DNA from: Elymus sibiricus
Lineage: Eukaryota > Streptophyta > Magnoliopsida > Poales > Poaceae
DNA length: 64,000 nt
Direction of reading: 5' to 3'
Assembly: GCA_039707655.1 (NCBI GenBank)
Contig: CM077665.1
Coordinates: 309,008,486 to 309,072,485 of the forward strand
A program made the position numbers and the translations under genes. Below are positions 1 through 12,029 of this stretch, piece by piece. The notes beneath the pieces were generated by a model, which saw only the letters and a program-made list of their open reading frames with translations, was not told the DNA's origin and did not search any database. Positions within the stretch are counted from its first letter, which is position 1; every line of letters begins with the position of its first letter.

Positions 1-765
1 TTCCTCTCTCTCTTTTGATTCTCAATACAAGGTCTCTTGGAGATCTATTCGATGTAAACTTTTGCGGTGTGTTTGTTGGGATCCGATGAATTTTGAGTTA
101 ATGATGAGTTTCTATCCATGAATATTATTTTAGTCTTCTTTGATCTCTTATATGCATGATTACTTATAGCCTCGTATTTCTTCTTCGAATCTTTGGTTTA
201 GTTAGGCCAACTAGATCGATTTTTCTTGCCATGGGAAGAGGTGCTTTGTGATGGGTTCGATCTTGCGGTGTCCTTTCCCAGTGACAGAAGGGGCAGCAAG
301 CCACGCATGTATCGTTGCCATTAAGGATAACAAGATGGGGTCTATTCCTACATGAATAGATCTTGTGTACATCATGTCATTGTTCTTAATACATTACTCC
401 GTTTTTCCATGAACTTAATACACTAGATGCATGCTGGATAGCGGTCGATGTGTGGAGTAATAGTGGTAGATGCAGGCAGGAGTCGGTCTACTTATCTTGG
501 ACGTGATGCCTATATAATGATCATCGCCTTGGATATCGTCATGATTATTTGATCTTCTATCAATTGCCCAACAGTACTTTGTTCACCCCCTATGTGCTAT
601 ACTCATGAGAGAAGCCACTAGTGAAACCTACGGCCCCCGGGTCTACTTTTCCAACATATTGCTTTCCGATCTATCTTTTTGCCGCTTTTGTTTTTAGATC
701 TACTATTCCAAAAACCCAAAAAAAAATTGAGCAAACAGACAGTAGGAGAGGCTCCTACTATTTTT

Positions 766-767
<2 letters not shown>
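1..767 (+). mobile_element. Gypsy LTR fragment, right part only
   Basis: No coding potential. The text (a pyrimidine-rich start, a stretch on a 'GATGCATGCTGGATAGCGG' theme near 427, and 'CCCCCGGGTCTAC' near 635) matches what I remember of long LTRs of Triticeae gypsy families of the Sabrina/WHAM/Fatima type. The left end is outside the window. The right end stops at a perfect 8-bp inverted repeat with a 3-base loop (741-759) and the AT microsatellite that ends the LINE. Sequence at about 28005-28296 reads like the missing remainder of the same kind of LTR, so the LINE may have landed inside it. Family assignment is from memory. Confidence 0.5.

Positions 768-804
<37 letters not shown>
768..804. 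repeat. (AT)n microsatellite at the LINE 3' end
   Basis: Uninterrupted AT dinucleotide run of about 18 units. It lies exactly where the 3' tail of the minus-strand LINE is expected, so it may be the tail of that element rather than an independent microsatellite. A simple repeat tail in place of poly(A) is known for some plant LINEs. Confidence 0.9.
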
Positions 805-807
<3 letters not shown>

Positions 808-916
808 GTGTATGCGGTTACATGGTTACAACTCTACCCATTTTTGGGGTAGAAGTGGATGTGGGGGTGGGGGTGAGATTACAAAGTACGCGGGGGGGGG
901 GGGGTGCAAGGTCAAG

Positions 917-1625
917 TTAGATTGGTACAAATGGAGACAATGGAGACCCTATGAGCCTCTTTGACTCCGTATTGCAACGATATGAGGTCCTCTTTGAACC
1001 TATGGAGCCAGGATTGCAAGATGGGGGGGGGAACCCTCTGAAATGTTTGCTATTTCTTTCTTTCCATAGGCTCCAGGCGGCAGTCAAGAATGTCTTGTAG
1101 AAGAATGGGTTAGGCCAGGTAGCCCGAGTTGAGTGTAGCAGGTCCAGTCTAGACGTGAACATGGGCCAGTTGATATTAAGTTTCCTCCAATAGCTTCTGC
1201 TAAATGGGCAAGTAAAGATCATGTGGTCAACCATTTCTTCCACGTGTTGGCCGCATAGCAGGCAGTATTGGTCCTCTCCAATGTTGTAATGTCTGCGTTT
1301 GAGCATATTTCATGTGTTGAGTCTGTCATGGAATAGCAGCCAACCGAAGACCTTGATCTTCATTGTGCACCTTGACTTCCACAGCCATTGGAAAGTTGGA
1401 TGGGCTTGTACATCTCAGAAGCAGAACTTATAGTAGTCCGTTGATCTGAATTCTGGCTTCCCCCAAGTGTAGTGCGAGACATCATTGTTTGTGGAAGTGG
1501 GCTGTAAGTTCATCGTAAGTGGTTGCATGTCTCGTACCTTGCCCAGGGCCTGTGGTGATAAGGGTAGATGTAAGGTCTCATGCAGAGACGAGCTCTCCAA
1601 GAAACCTTTAACAGAGACATCTTCA
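917..1625 (-). pseudogene. LINE ORF2, C-terminal zinc region
   Basis: Minus-strand coding remnant. A short frame (1625-1415) resembles the post-RT region. The frame from 1306 to 917 carries a CxxC...H...C cluster (CLLC then HMIFTC) and a following WSLWKERN-type segment, typical of the zf-RVT domain that ends plant LINE ORF2 proteins. The two pieces need a frame change or stop near 1310-1415. The right edge is the A1 solo LTR; the coding sequence continues at 3354 or 12025 after it. The 3' UTR (805-916) contains a C-rich run and ends in the AT repeat. Confidence 0.8.
1621..1625. repeat. TSD cttca, left of A1 solo LTR
   Basis: Five bases cttca precede the LTR start and recur directly after the LTR end at 3354-3358, and again at 12025-12029 after the second A1 LTR. 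A 5-bp duplication is standard for copia integrase. Confidence 0.92.
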
Positions 1626-3353
1626 TGTTGGGTAATGTAGTAATAATTCAAAATTTTCCTACGTGTCACCAAGATCAATCTAGGAGATGCTAGAAATGAG
1701 AGGGAGGGAGTCCATCTTCATACGCTTGAAGATCGCTAAGCGGAAGCGTTACAAAGAACGCGGTTGATGGAGTCGTACTCGCGGTGATTCAAATCACGGA
1801 AGATCCGATCCAAGCGCCGAACGGACGGCGCCTCCACGTTCAACACACGTACAGCCCGGGGACGTCTCCTCCTTCTTGATCCAGCAAGGGGGGAGGAGAA
1901 GTTGAGGGAGATCTCCGGCAGCACGACAGCATGGTGGCGGTGGAGCTCGTGGTTCTCCGGCAGAGCTTCGCTAAGCACTACGGAGGAGGAGTAGGAGGAG
2001 GGAGGGCTGCGCCAGGGGCAAGGGGTGCAGCTCCCATGCACCTCCCCACTATATATAGGGGTGGGGGGGGGCTAGTTTCTTGCCCTCCAAGTCCATTGGG
2101 GCGTTGGCAAAGGTGGGAGGAAAGAAATCCCATCCTTTCCCTTCCCCACCGATTGTTATCCCCCCTTTTTAGGGACCTTGATCTTATCCCTTCGGGATAT
2201 GATCTTATTCCTTCTAAGGGGGGATCTTGGTGCGCCTTGACCAGGGGTGTGGGGCCTTGCCCCCACTACCCACGTTCATGTGGGTCCCCCCATGCAGGTA
2301 GGCCCCACTCCAGAACCTTCCCGGTACAATACCGAAAAATCCCGAACATTTTCCGGTGGCCAAAATAGGACTTCCCATATATAAATCTTGACCTCCGGAC
2401 CATTCCGGAACTCCTCGTGACGTCCGGGATCCCATCCGAGACTCCGAACAACTTTCGGTAACCACATACAATTCCCATTACAACTCTAGCGTCACCGAAC
2501 CTTAAGTGTGTAGACCCTACGGGTTCGGGAACCATGCAGACATGTCCGAGACACCTCTCCGGCCAATAACCAATAGCGGGATCTGGATACCCATATTGGC
2601 TCCCACATGTTCCACGATGATCTCATCGGATGAACCACGATGTCGGGGATTCAATTAATCCCGTATACAATTCCCTTTGTCCATCGGTATGTTACTTGCC
2701 CGAGATTCGATCTTCGGTATCCCTATACCTAGTTCAATCTCGTTACCGGCAAGTCTCTTTACTCGTTCCATAACACATGATCCCGTGACTAACTCCTTAG
2801 TCACATTGAGCTCATTATGATGATGTATTACTGAGTGGGCCCAGAGATACCTCTCCGTCACACGGAGTGACAAATCCCAGTCTCGATTCGTGCCAACCCA
2901 ACAGACACTTTCGGAGATACCTGTAGTGCACCTTTATAGTCACCCAGTTACGTTGTGACGTTTGATACACCCAAAGCATTCCTACGGTATCCGGGAGTTG
3001 CACAATCTCATGGTCTACGGAAATGATACTTGACATTAGAAAAGCTCTAGCAGACGAACTACACGATCTTGTGCTATGCTTAGGATTGGGTCTTGTCCAT
3101 CACATCATTCTCCTAATGATGTGATCCCGTTATCAACGACATCCAATGTCCATGGTCAAGAAACCATGACCATCTATTGATCAACGAGCTAGTCAACTAG
3201 AGGCTCACTAGGGACATGGTGTGGTCTATGTATTCACACATGTATTACGGTTTCCGGTTAATACAATTATAGCATGAAGAATAGACAATTAACATGAACA
3301 AGGAAATATAATAATAACCATTTTATTATTGCCTCTAGGGCATATTTCCAACA
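1626..3353 (-). mobile_element. Copia A1 solo LTR
   Basis: Complete 1728-bp LTR in minus orientation, reading TGTTGG...CCAACA across its ends on the plus strand. Its inner text matches BARE1/WIS/Angela-type LTRs, with a TATA-like box at 2050-2057. It is flanked by identical 5-bp TSDs in LINE coding sequence and has no internal domain on either side, so it is formally a solo LTR. It is close (about 97% by eye) to the A1 5' LTR at 10282-12024. It differs from that copy by small indels, including a missing 14-bp segment near 2308. Short ORFs inside it are not genes. Confidence 0.93.
2050..2057 (-). promoter_or_regulatory. TATA-like box in A1 solo LTR
   Basis: TATATATA, placed as in the paired LTR (10709-10716) and about 420 bp from the LTR 3' end, as expected for an LTR promoter. 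Activity is inferred only from position. Confidence 0.5.
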
Positions 3354-5512
3354 CTTCATGCAAAGCATATGAAAATGCCCTCGGGTGGGAAGTTTGTAAA
3401 ACCTCGTCAAGCCAAAGATCCTTCCAAAAGAGCATTGTCGTTCCGTCCACCACCTGGATCTTCGATACTCCACGAAACTCAGGGGTGAGTTTGAGGATGT
3501 CACGCCACCAAAAGGAGCCAACAGGGTCGACGGCATGCGGGATCGTTTCTCTGTAGTATGAGTTCCATATCAGCTTCACCTAGGGGATATCTTTCTTGTT
3601 ATAGAACTTATGCAGGAATTTCTTGAGCAGCGCTTAATTCTGGAGTTTGAGGTTGATCACCCTGAGCCCTCCTTGCTTCTTAGGTTTACAGACCATATCC
3701 CATGCAGCCAGAGAGTTACATTTCTCACCCTGTTCAGGCTTTTTTATCCATAGACACCTTCGTCTAATTTTGTCAAGACTCTGTATGATCTTGGGGGTAT
3801 TCTTAGGGTGCACATAGCAAAGATTAAGAGCGAGGTGACCGTTGCATTCAACCAAGAGAGCTTCCCGTCATAGGACATCATAGCAATTGTGGACGTGAGG
3901 CGTCGTTCTGCACTACAGACCAGCGGCATGAGGTCCTGAACTGTGGGTCTCGAGGTGCCAACTAGCAAGCCAAGGTAAGTGAACGACATCGTGCCAATCG
4001 AGCAGCCAAAGATGGATGCCATTTCTGTTGTGGCAATGGTATCCAAGTTGATTGGTATCAGTGTTGATTTGTCAAAGTTTATTTTGAGGCCGACCGAGGA
4101 CGCGTAGTCAGACAAGATCTTTTTAACGATGATAGCTTGGTGTGGGCATGCAGGTAACATCAAGAGTGTGTCATCAGCGTATTGGACAACAAGATATTCT
4201 GTTTGTCCCACGCATGGGAATGGGAGGTCAATCAGCCCTTGCCTTAAGGCATCGTTAATCGCCGCTTGAAGTAGATCAGCAGCCAATACAAATAGTAAGG
4301 GAGAAAATTGATCCCCCTGCCTGGCCCCACTGCGGCAATGGAACTGGCGGCCAGGAACACCGTTCAAGAGTATAGAGGATCTACCAGACGAGAAGATACA
4401 TTGAACCCACCTAATCCATTTGTCATTGAATCCCATGTTTTTCATGATGTTGATCATAGGCTCATGCCCAATCGTATCGAACGCTTTGACAAAATCAAGT
4501 TTGAGCAATGCAATCCCTTTCTTTGGCACTTAACATTGATGGATGTACTAAAATGCCCATGCAAGACAATCTTGGATAGTTCTCCCTCGGATAAATCCAT
4601 ATTGGTTGCGGTGGATTAGGGTTAGGATGACAAGTTGCAAGCGGTTGGCTAATAACTTGGTGAGAAGCTTGAGACAACAGTTTAAGAGAGTGATCGGGCG
4701 ATAATCATTCACAGTCTTGGGGGAATTGACCTTTGGTATAAGAGTGATCAGACCGTCGTTATTGCTGGTGAGATCCAGGTTGCCTTCATGGAATTGAGAG
4801 CAGAGCGCATAAAAGTCTTGCTTGATAATGGGCCAGCACGCTTTGAGGAATGAACCACTAAAGCCGTCAGGGCCAGGTGCTCGATCAGCAGGCATCTCTT
4901 TAATCACCTTGTCAATCTCAGTGGGAGTAAACGGATCAGTGAGATGATCTAAGTTCGTGGCGCGCTTGATTATGGCTGAAAGATCAAATTTCATCTCAGA
5001 GGGGGTGACAATTCCCAATCAGTTTTGTATGTCAAGAAGAGGAGGGCTACTTTGTCGGGGTGATCTTCCACTTGCATACCAGCTTCATTTCTCAGCGTAG
5101 CAATATTATTTTTTTGGTATCGTTCTGTGGCTACAGCCTGGAAGAACTTGGTGTTTTCATCTCCGAATTTGATCCATCGGATCGTGCATCATTTCTTCCA
5201 GTACATTTTTTGGTATTGGAGCAGTCGAAGCAGATGCCTTTTTAGGATGTTTCTAAAGTTATTCTCAGGCCCCGAGAGGGATCTTTTATTCTCAAGTGCA
5301 TCTAGGTCGGACAGAACTTGGTTGCAATTTGTGATGGCCGTCGAGAGGCGAGAGATATGCTTGCTTCAAGCTTTCAGTGCGTGTCTGAGTGCTTTGAATT
5401 TTCGACAGAGAACAGTAGCAGCATTGGTAGAGTGTATTGGTTTGTTCCAAGTTTGTGCCACAAGGTCCATGAAGCCCGGGTGTTGGATCCAATAAGATTC
5501 AAATCTAAATAG
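3354..5512 (-). pseudogene. LINE ORF2 RT, duplicated copy
   Basis: Second copy of the LINE RT segment, about 97% identical to 12025-14184. It contains the upstream RT block with an APGPDGFSG motif (about 4855-4890), the core RT with YADDTLL near 4165-4190, and the thumb/linker up to FWKDLWLDE near 3400. It shares with the other copy the stops around 4530-4548. It has its own lesions: loss of one G in the run near 3790-3796 shifts the frame, and further shifts lie near 3600. The left edge is the TSD and solo LTR; the right edge is the first 81 bp of gypsy G1. It is a duplicate, not an independent LINE, because both of its borders are also duplicated. Confidence 0.88.
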
Positions 5513-5598
5513 CTTGTTGATACGTCTCCATCGTATCTACTTTTCCAAACTCTTTTGCCCTTGTTTTGGACTCTAATTTGCATGATTTGAATGGAACT
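5513..5598 (+). mobile_element. G1 LTR start, duplicated and cut off
   Basis: Five bases cttgt (cttgc at the intact site) are followed by the first 81 bp of the G1 LTR (5518-5598). The match to 14190-14270 ends at the common word gaatggaact. From 5599 the sequence is copia pol. This abrupt change is the breakpoint of the local duplication. Confidence 0.9.
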
Positions 5599-8500
5599 CC
5601 CTACCAAACTTATGGCAAGGTTCACATCAGGTCTGGTACACAGCATGGCATACATAATAGAGCCTATGGCTGAGGCATAGGGGATGACACTCATCTTTTC
5701 TCTATCTTCTGCCGAGGTCGGGCATTGAGCTGTGCTCAATCTCACACCTGGCAATACAGGCAAGAACCCCTTCTTGGACTGATCCATATTGAACTTCTTC
5801 AATATCTTGTCAAGGTATGTGCTTTGTGAAAGACCAATGAGGCGTATCGATCTATTTCTATAGATCTTGATGCCTAATATGTAAGCAGCTTCTCCAAGGT
5901 CCTTCATTGAAAAACACTTATTCAAGTAGGCCTTTATGCTTTCCAAAAGTTCTATATCATTTCCCATCAACAATATGTCATCCACATATAAAATGAGAAA
6001 TGCTACAGAGCTCCCACTCACTTTCTTGTAAATACAGGCTTCTCCATAAGTCTGTATAAACCCAAACGCTTTGATCACCTCATCAAAGCGAATGTTCCAA
6101 CTCCGAGATGCTTGCACCAGCCCATAGATGGAGCGCTGGAGCTTGCATACCTTGTCAGCATTCTTAGGATCGACAAAACCTTCCGGCTGCATCATATACA
6201 ATTCTTCCTTAAGGAAACCGTTAAGGAATGCCGTTTTGACGTCCATTTGCCAGATCTCATAATCATAAAATGCGGCAACTGCTAACATGATTCGGACGAA
6301 CTTCAGCATCGCTACGGGTGAGAAAGTCTCACCGTAGTCAACTCCTTGAACTTGTCGATAACCCTAAGTGACAAGCCGAGCCTTATAGACGGTCACATTA
6401 CCATCCGCGTCAGTCTTCTTCTTAAAGATCCATTTATTTTCTATGGCTTGCCGATCATCGGGCAAGTCCACCAAAGTCCATACTTTGTTCTCATACATGG
6501 ATCCTATCTCGGATTTCATGGCTTCAAGCCATTTGTTGGAATCCGGGCCCGCCATGGCTTCTTCATAGTTCGAAGGTTCACCGTTGTCTAACAACATGAT
6601 TTCCAGGACAGGGTTGCCGTACCACTCTGGTGCGGAACATGTCCTCGTGGACCTACGAAGTTCAGTAGTAACTTGATCCGAAGTTTCATGATAATCATCA
6701 TTAACTTCCTCTCTAGCCGGTGCAGGCACGAAAGAAACATTTTCTTGCGCTGCGCTACTCTCCGGTTCGAGAGGGGGTACAATTACCTCATCAAGTTCTA
6801 CTTTCCTCCCACTTACTTCTTTCGAGAGAAACTCTTTCTCTAGAAAGGATCCATTCTTGGCAACAAAGATCTTGCCTTCGGATCTGAGGTAGAAGGTATA
6901 CCCAATAGTTTCCTTAGGGTATCCTATGAAGACGCACTTTTCCGATTTGGGTTCGAGCTTTTCAGGTTGAAGTTTCTTGACATAAGCATCGCATCCCCAA
7001 ACTTTCAGAAACGACAGCTTAGGTTCCAAACCATAATTCATACGGTGTCGTCTCAACGGATTTAGACGGTGCCCTATTTAAAGTGAATGTGGCAGTCTCT
7101 AATGCATATCCCCAAAATGATAGCGGTAAATCAGTAAGAGACATCATATATCGCACCATATCCAATAGAGTGCGATTACGACATTCGGACACACCATTAC
7201 GCTGAGGTGTGCCAGGCGGCATGAGTTGTGAAACAATTCCACATTTCCTTAAGTGCGTGCCAAACTCGTGACTCAAATATTCTCCGCCACGATCAGATCG
7301 TAAGAACTTTATTTTCTTGTCACGTTGATTCTCTACCTCACTCTGAAATTCCTTGAACTTTTCAAAGGTCTCAGACTTGTGTTTCATTAAGTAGACATAC
7401 CCATATCTGCTTAAGTCATCAGTGAGGGTGAGAACATAACGATAGCCACCGCGAGCCTCAACGCTCATTGGACCACATACATCGGTATGTATTATTTCCA
7501 ACAAGTTGGTTGCTCGCTCCATTGTTCCGGAGAACGGAGTCTTAGTCATCTTGCCCATGAGGCATGGTTCGCACGTGTCAAATGATTCATAATCAAGAGA
7601 CTCCAAAGGTCCATCTGCATGGAGTTTCTTCATGCGTTTGACACCAATATGACCAAGGCGGCAGTGCCACAAGTATGTGGGACTATCATTATCAACCTTA
7701 CATCGTTTGGTATTCACACTATGAATATGTGTAACATGACGTTTGAGATTCAATAAAAATAAACCATTGACCAGCGGGGCATGAGCATAAAACATATCTC
7801 TCATATAAATAGAACAACCATTATTCTCGGATTTAAATGAGTAGCCATCTCGCATCAAACGAGATCCAGATACAATGTTCATGCTCAAAGCTGGTACTAA
7901 ATAACAATTATTGAGGTTTAAAACTAATCCCGAAGGTAGATGTAGAGGTAGCGTGCCGACGGCGATCACATCGACCTTGGAACCATTCCCGACGCGCATC
8001 GTCACCTTGTCCTTCGCCAGTCTCCGCTTATTCTGCAGCTCCTGTTTTGAGTTACAAATGTGAGCAACCGCACCGGTATCAAATACCCAGGAGCTACTAC
8101 GAGCGCTGGTAAGGTACACATCAATAACATGTATATCATATATACCTTTGACGTTGCCGGCCTTCTTATCCGCTAAGTACTTGGGACAGTTCCGCTTCCA
8201 GTGACCGGTTCCCTTGCAATAAAAGCACTCAGTCTCAGGCTTGGGTCCATTCTTGGGCTTCTTCCCGGCAACTGATTTACCGGGCACGGCAACTGCTTTG
8301 TCGTCCTTCTTGAAGTGCTTCTTACCCTTGCCTTTCTTGAAACTGGTGGTCTTATTCACCATCAACACTTGATGTTCCTTTTTGATCTCCACCTCCGCTG
8401 ATTTCAACATCGAATATAACTCAGGAATGGACTTCTTCATCCCTTGCATATTGAAGTTCATCACAAAGCTCTTGTAGCTAGGTGGAAGCGACTGGAGGAT

Positions 8501-8989
8501 TCTGTCAATAACCGAGTCATCCGGAAGATTAACTCCCAGCTGAGACAAGCGGTTGTGCAACCCAGACATTTTGAGTATGTGCTCGCTGACAGAACTATTT
8601 TCCTCCATCTTACAACTGAAGAACTTATCGGAGACTTCATATCTCTCGACCCGGGCATGAGCTTGGAAAACCATTCTCAGCTCTTGGAACATCTCATATG
8701 CTCCGTGTTGCTCAAAACGCTTTTGGAGCCCCGGTTCTAAGCTGTAAAGCATGTCGCACTGAACCAGGGAGTAATCATCACTACGCGACTGCCAGGCATT
8801 CATAACGTCTCGAGTTGCTGGGAAAATGGGTGCGTCACCTAGCGGTGCATCAAGGACATATGCTTTCTTGGAAGCTATGAGGACGATCCTCAAGTTACGG
8901 ACCCAATCCGTATAGTTGCTTCCATCGTCTTTCAGTTTGGTTTTCTCTAGGAACGCGTTGAAGTTGAGGGCAACATTAGCGTGGGCTAT
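5599..8989 (-). pseudogene. A1 gag-pol (gag, PR, IN, part of RT)
   Basis: Copia polyprotein remnant. In order it shows a gag with a CX2CX4HX4C knuckle (8190-8234); protease with a VFDTG active site (8071-8088); integrase with an H/C zinc region, HTD near 7480, SDRGGEY and the Glu of NGVSE; and RT with the MDVKTAFLNG block and YVDD (about 5970-5990). In this polyprotein class PR processes the product, IN inserts the cDNA and RT copies the RNA. Lesions: the expected start codon reads ATA at 8987-8989, a 5-base loss near 7025 shifts the frame, and a stop lies at 6364-6366. The frame then runs through the breakpoint at 5598 into antisense LINE text, giving a chimeric ORF ending at 5374. RNase H is absent. 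Confidence 0.9.
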
Positions 8990-10267
8990 TGGATCTACAA
9001 GATAGATTGTAAAGACGATTTTAGACTATGTTCATGATAATTAAGTTCATCTAATCAAATTATTTAATGAACTCCCACTCAGATAAACATCCCTCTAGTC
9101 ATCTAAGTGATACATGATCCATATCGACTAGGCCGTGTCTGATCATCACGTGAGACGGACTAGTCATCAATGGTGAACATCTCCATGTTGATCGCATCTA
9201 CTATATGACTCATGTTCGACCTTTCGGTCTCTCGTGTTCCGAGGCCATGTCTGTACATGCTAGGCTCGTCAAGTCAACCTAAGTGTTTCGCGTGTGTAAA
9301 TCTGGCTTACACTCGTTGTATGCGAACGTTAGAATCTATCACACCCAATCATCACGTGGTGTTTTGAAACAACGATCCTTCGCAACGGTGCACACTTAAG
9401 GGGAACACATTTCTTGAAATTTTAGTGAGGGATCATCTTATTTATGCTACCATCGTTCTAAGCAAATAAGATGTAAAAACAAGATAAACATCACATGCAA
9501 ATCATAAAGTGACATGATATGGCCAATATCATCTTGCGCCTTTGATCTCCATCTTCAGGGCGCGGCATGATCACCATCGTCGCCGGCACGACATCATGAT
9601 CTCCATCATCATGATCTCCATCATCGTGTCTTCATGAAGTTGTCTCGCCAACTATTACTTCTACTACTATGGCTAACGGTTAGCAATAAAGTAAAGTAAT
9701 TACATGGCGTTTTTGATTGACACGCAGGTCATACAATAAATTAAGATAACTCCTATGGCTCCTGCCGGTTGTCATACTTATCGACATGCAAGTCGTGATT
9801 ACTATTACAAGAACATGATCAATCTCATACATCACATATATTTCATCACATCCTTTTGGCCATATCACATCACATAGCATACCCTGTAAAAACAAGTTAG
9901 ACGTCCTCTAATTGTTGTTGCAAGTTTTACGTGGCTGCTATGGGTTTCTAGCAAGAACGTTTCTTACCGACGCAAAAGCCACAACGGTGATATGCCAATT
10001 GCTATTTACCCTTCATAAGGACCCTCTTCATCGAATCCGATCCGACTAAAGTGGGAGAAAAATACACCTGCTAGCCACCTTATGCAACAAGTGCATGTCA
10101 GGCGGTGGAACCAGTCTCACGTAAGCGTACGTGTAAAGTCGGTCCGGGCCGCTTCATCCCACAATGCCGCCGAATCAAGATAGGACTAGTAACGGCAAGC
10201 AAATTTACCAAATCATCGCCCACAACTACTTGTGTTATACTCGTGCATAGAATCTACGCATAGACCT
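8990..10267 (-). other. A1 leader (5' untranslated region)
   Basis: About 1.28 kb between PBS and gag without a convincing ORF. It is homologous to the leaders of A2 (57963-59200) and A3 (63559 onward): same order of blocks, including the stretch near 9195-9260 on a CATGTTCGACCTTTC theme and a run of 'catgatctccatcatc' words (9566-9620). The latter is a short imperfect repeat. Such leaders in BARE-like elements hold packaging and dimerisation signals; I cannot point to the exact ones. Confidence 0.75.
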
Positions 10268-10280
10268 AGCTCTGATACCA
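10268..10280 (-). promoter_or_regulatory. A1 primer-binding site
   Basis: Read on the minus strand just after the 5' LTR: TGGTATCAGAGC, the classical plant copia PBS complementary to the 3' end of initiator methionine tRNA. It is unmutated here, unlike in A2. Confidence 0.92.
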
Positions 10281-10281
10281 C

Positions 10282-12024
10282 TGTTGGGTAACGTAGTAAT
10301 AATTCAAAATTTTCCTACGTGTCACCAAGATCAATCTAGGAGATTCTAGCAATGAGAGAGGGGGAGTGCATCTTCATACCCTTGAAGATCGCTAAGCGGA
10401 AGCGTTACAAAGAATGTGGTTGATGGAGTCGTACTCGCGGCGATTCAAATCGCGGAAGATCCGATCCAAGCGCCGAACGGACGGCGCCTCCGCGTTCAAC
10501 ACACGTACAGCCCAGGGACGTCTCCTCCTTCTTGATCTAGCAAGGGGGGAGGAGAAGTTGAGGGAGAGCTCCGGCAGCACGACGGCATGGTGGCGGTGGA
10601 GCTCGTGGTTCTCCGGCAGAGCTTCGCTAAGCACTACGGAGGAGGAGGAGTAGGAGGGGGGATGGCTGCGCCAGGGGCAAGGGGTGCAGCTCCCATGCGC
10701 CTCCCCACTATATATAGGGGTGAGGGGTGGGGCTGGTTTCTTGCCCTCCAAGTCCATTGGGGCGTTGGCAAAGGTGGGAGGAAAGAAATCCCATCCTTTC
10801 CCTTCCCCACCGATTGTTATCCCCCCTTTTTAGGGATCTTGATCTTATCCCTTTGGGATATGATCTTATTCCTTCTAAGGGGGGATCTTGGTGCGCCTTG
10901 ACCAGGGGTGTGGGGCCTTGCCCCCACTACCCACGTTCATGTGGGTCCCCCCATGCAGGTGGGCCCCACTCCGGAACCTTCTAGAACCTTCCCGGTACAA
11001 TACCGAAAAATCCCAAACATTTTCCGGTGGCCAAAATAGGACTTCCCATATATAAATCTTGACCTCCGGACCATTCCGGAACTCCTCGTGACATCCGGGA
11101 TCCCATCCGAGACTCCGAACAACTTTCGGTAACCACATACAATTCCCATTACAACTCTAGCGTCACCGAACCTTAAGTGTGTAGACCCTACGGGTTCGGG
11201 AACTATGCAGACATGACCGAGACACCTCTCCGGCCAATAACCAATAGCGGGATCTGGATACCCATATTGGCTCCCACATGTTCCACGATGATCTCATCGG
11301 ATGAACCATGATGTCGGGGATTCAATTAATCCCGTATACAATTCCCTTTGTCCGTCGGTATGTTACTTTCCCGAGATTCGATCGTCGGTATCCCTATACC
11401 TTGTTCAATCTCGTTACCGGCAAGTCTCTTTACTCGTTCCGTAACACATGATCCCGTGACTAACTCCTTAGTCACATTGAGCTCATTATGATGATGTATT
11501 ACCGAGTGGGCCCAGAGATACCTCTCCGTCACACGGAGTGACAAATCCCAGTCTCGATTCGTGCCAACCCAACAGACACTTTTGGAGATACCTGTAGTGC
11601 ACCTTTATAATCACCCAGTTATGTTGTGACGTTTGATACACCCATAGCATTCCTACGGTATCCGGGAGTTGCACAATCTCATGGTCTAAAGAAATGATAC
11701 TTGACATTAGAAAAGCTCTAGCAGACAAACTACACGATCTTGTGCTATGCTTAGGATTGGGTCTTGTCCATCACATCATTCTCCTAATGATATGATCCCG
11801 TTATCAACGACATACAATGTCCATGGTCAGGAAACCATGACCATCTATTGATCAACGAGCTAGTCAACTAGAGGCTCACTAGGGACATGGTGTGGTCTAT
11901 GTATTCACACATGTATTACGGTTTCCGGTTAATACAATTATAGCATGAACAATAGACAATTAACATGAACAAGGAAATATAATAATAACCATTTTATTAT
12001 TGCCTCTAAGGCATATTTCCAACA
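10282..12024 (-). mobile_element. A1 5' LTR
   Basis: A 1743-bp LTR with TGTTGG/CCAACA ends and a TATA-like box at 10709-10716. It is followed on the right by TSD cttca and LINE coding text, and on the left by a perfect PBS, so it is the 5' LTR of a minus-strand element. It is the partner of the solo LTR at 1626-3353 through duplication rather than a normal LTR pair. Confidence 0.93.
10709..10716 (-). promoter_or_regulatory. TATA-like box in A1 5' LTR
   Basis: TATATATA in the LTR, same place as in the solo LTR. This would be the promoter of A1 genomic RNA if active. Confidence 0.5.
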
Positions 12025-12029
12025 CTTCA
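12025..12029. repeat. TSD cttca, right of A1
   Basis: Matches 1621-1625 and 3354-3358. It belongs to LINE coding sequence and is the right-hand target duplication of the A1 insertion. Confidence 0.92.

Larger units (their letters stand above)
5599..12024 (-). mobile_element. Copia A1, 3'-truncated element
   Basis: Minus-strand Ty1/copia element with a 5' LTR (10282-12024), PBS, leader, gag, protease, integrase and most of RT. The end of RT, RNase H, PPT and 3' LTR are missing because the sequence switches at 5598/5599 to LINE/G1 flank. Its right border has TSD cttca in the LINE, the same site as the solo LTR at 1626-3353. So both derive from one insertion event. Confidence 0.88.

Noticed and set aside
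1736..3036. Several overlapping ORFs of 70-145 codons
   Set aside because: All lie in the A1 solo LTR and recur in the second LTR (10392-11728); no domain, GC-rich LTR text.
8444..8740. Plus-strand ORF inside A1
   Set aside because: Antisense of copia gag; the same shadow appears in A2 (57465-57713).
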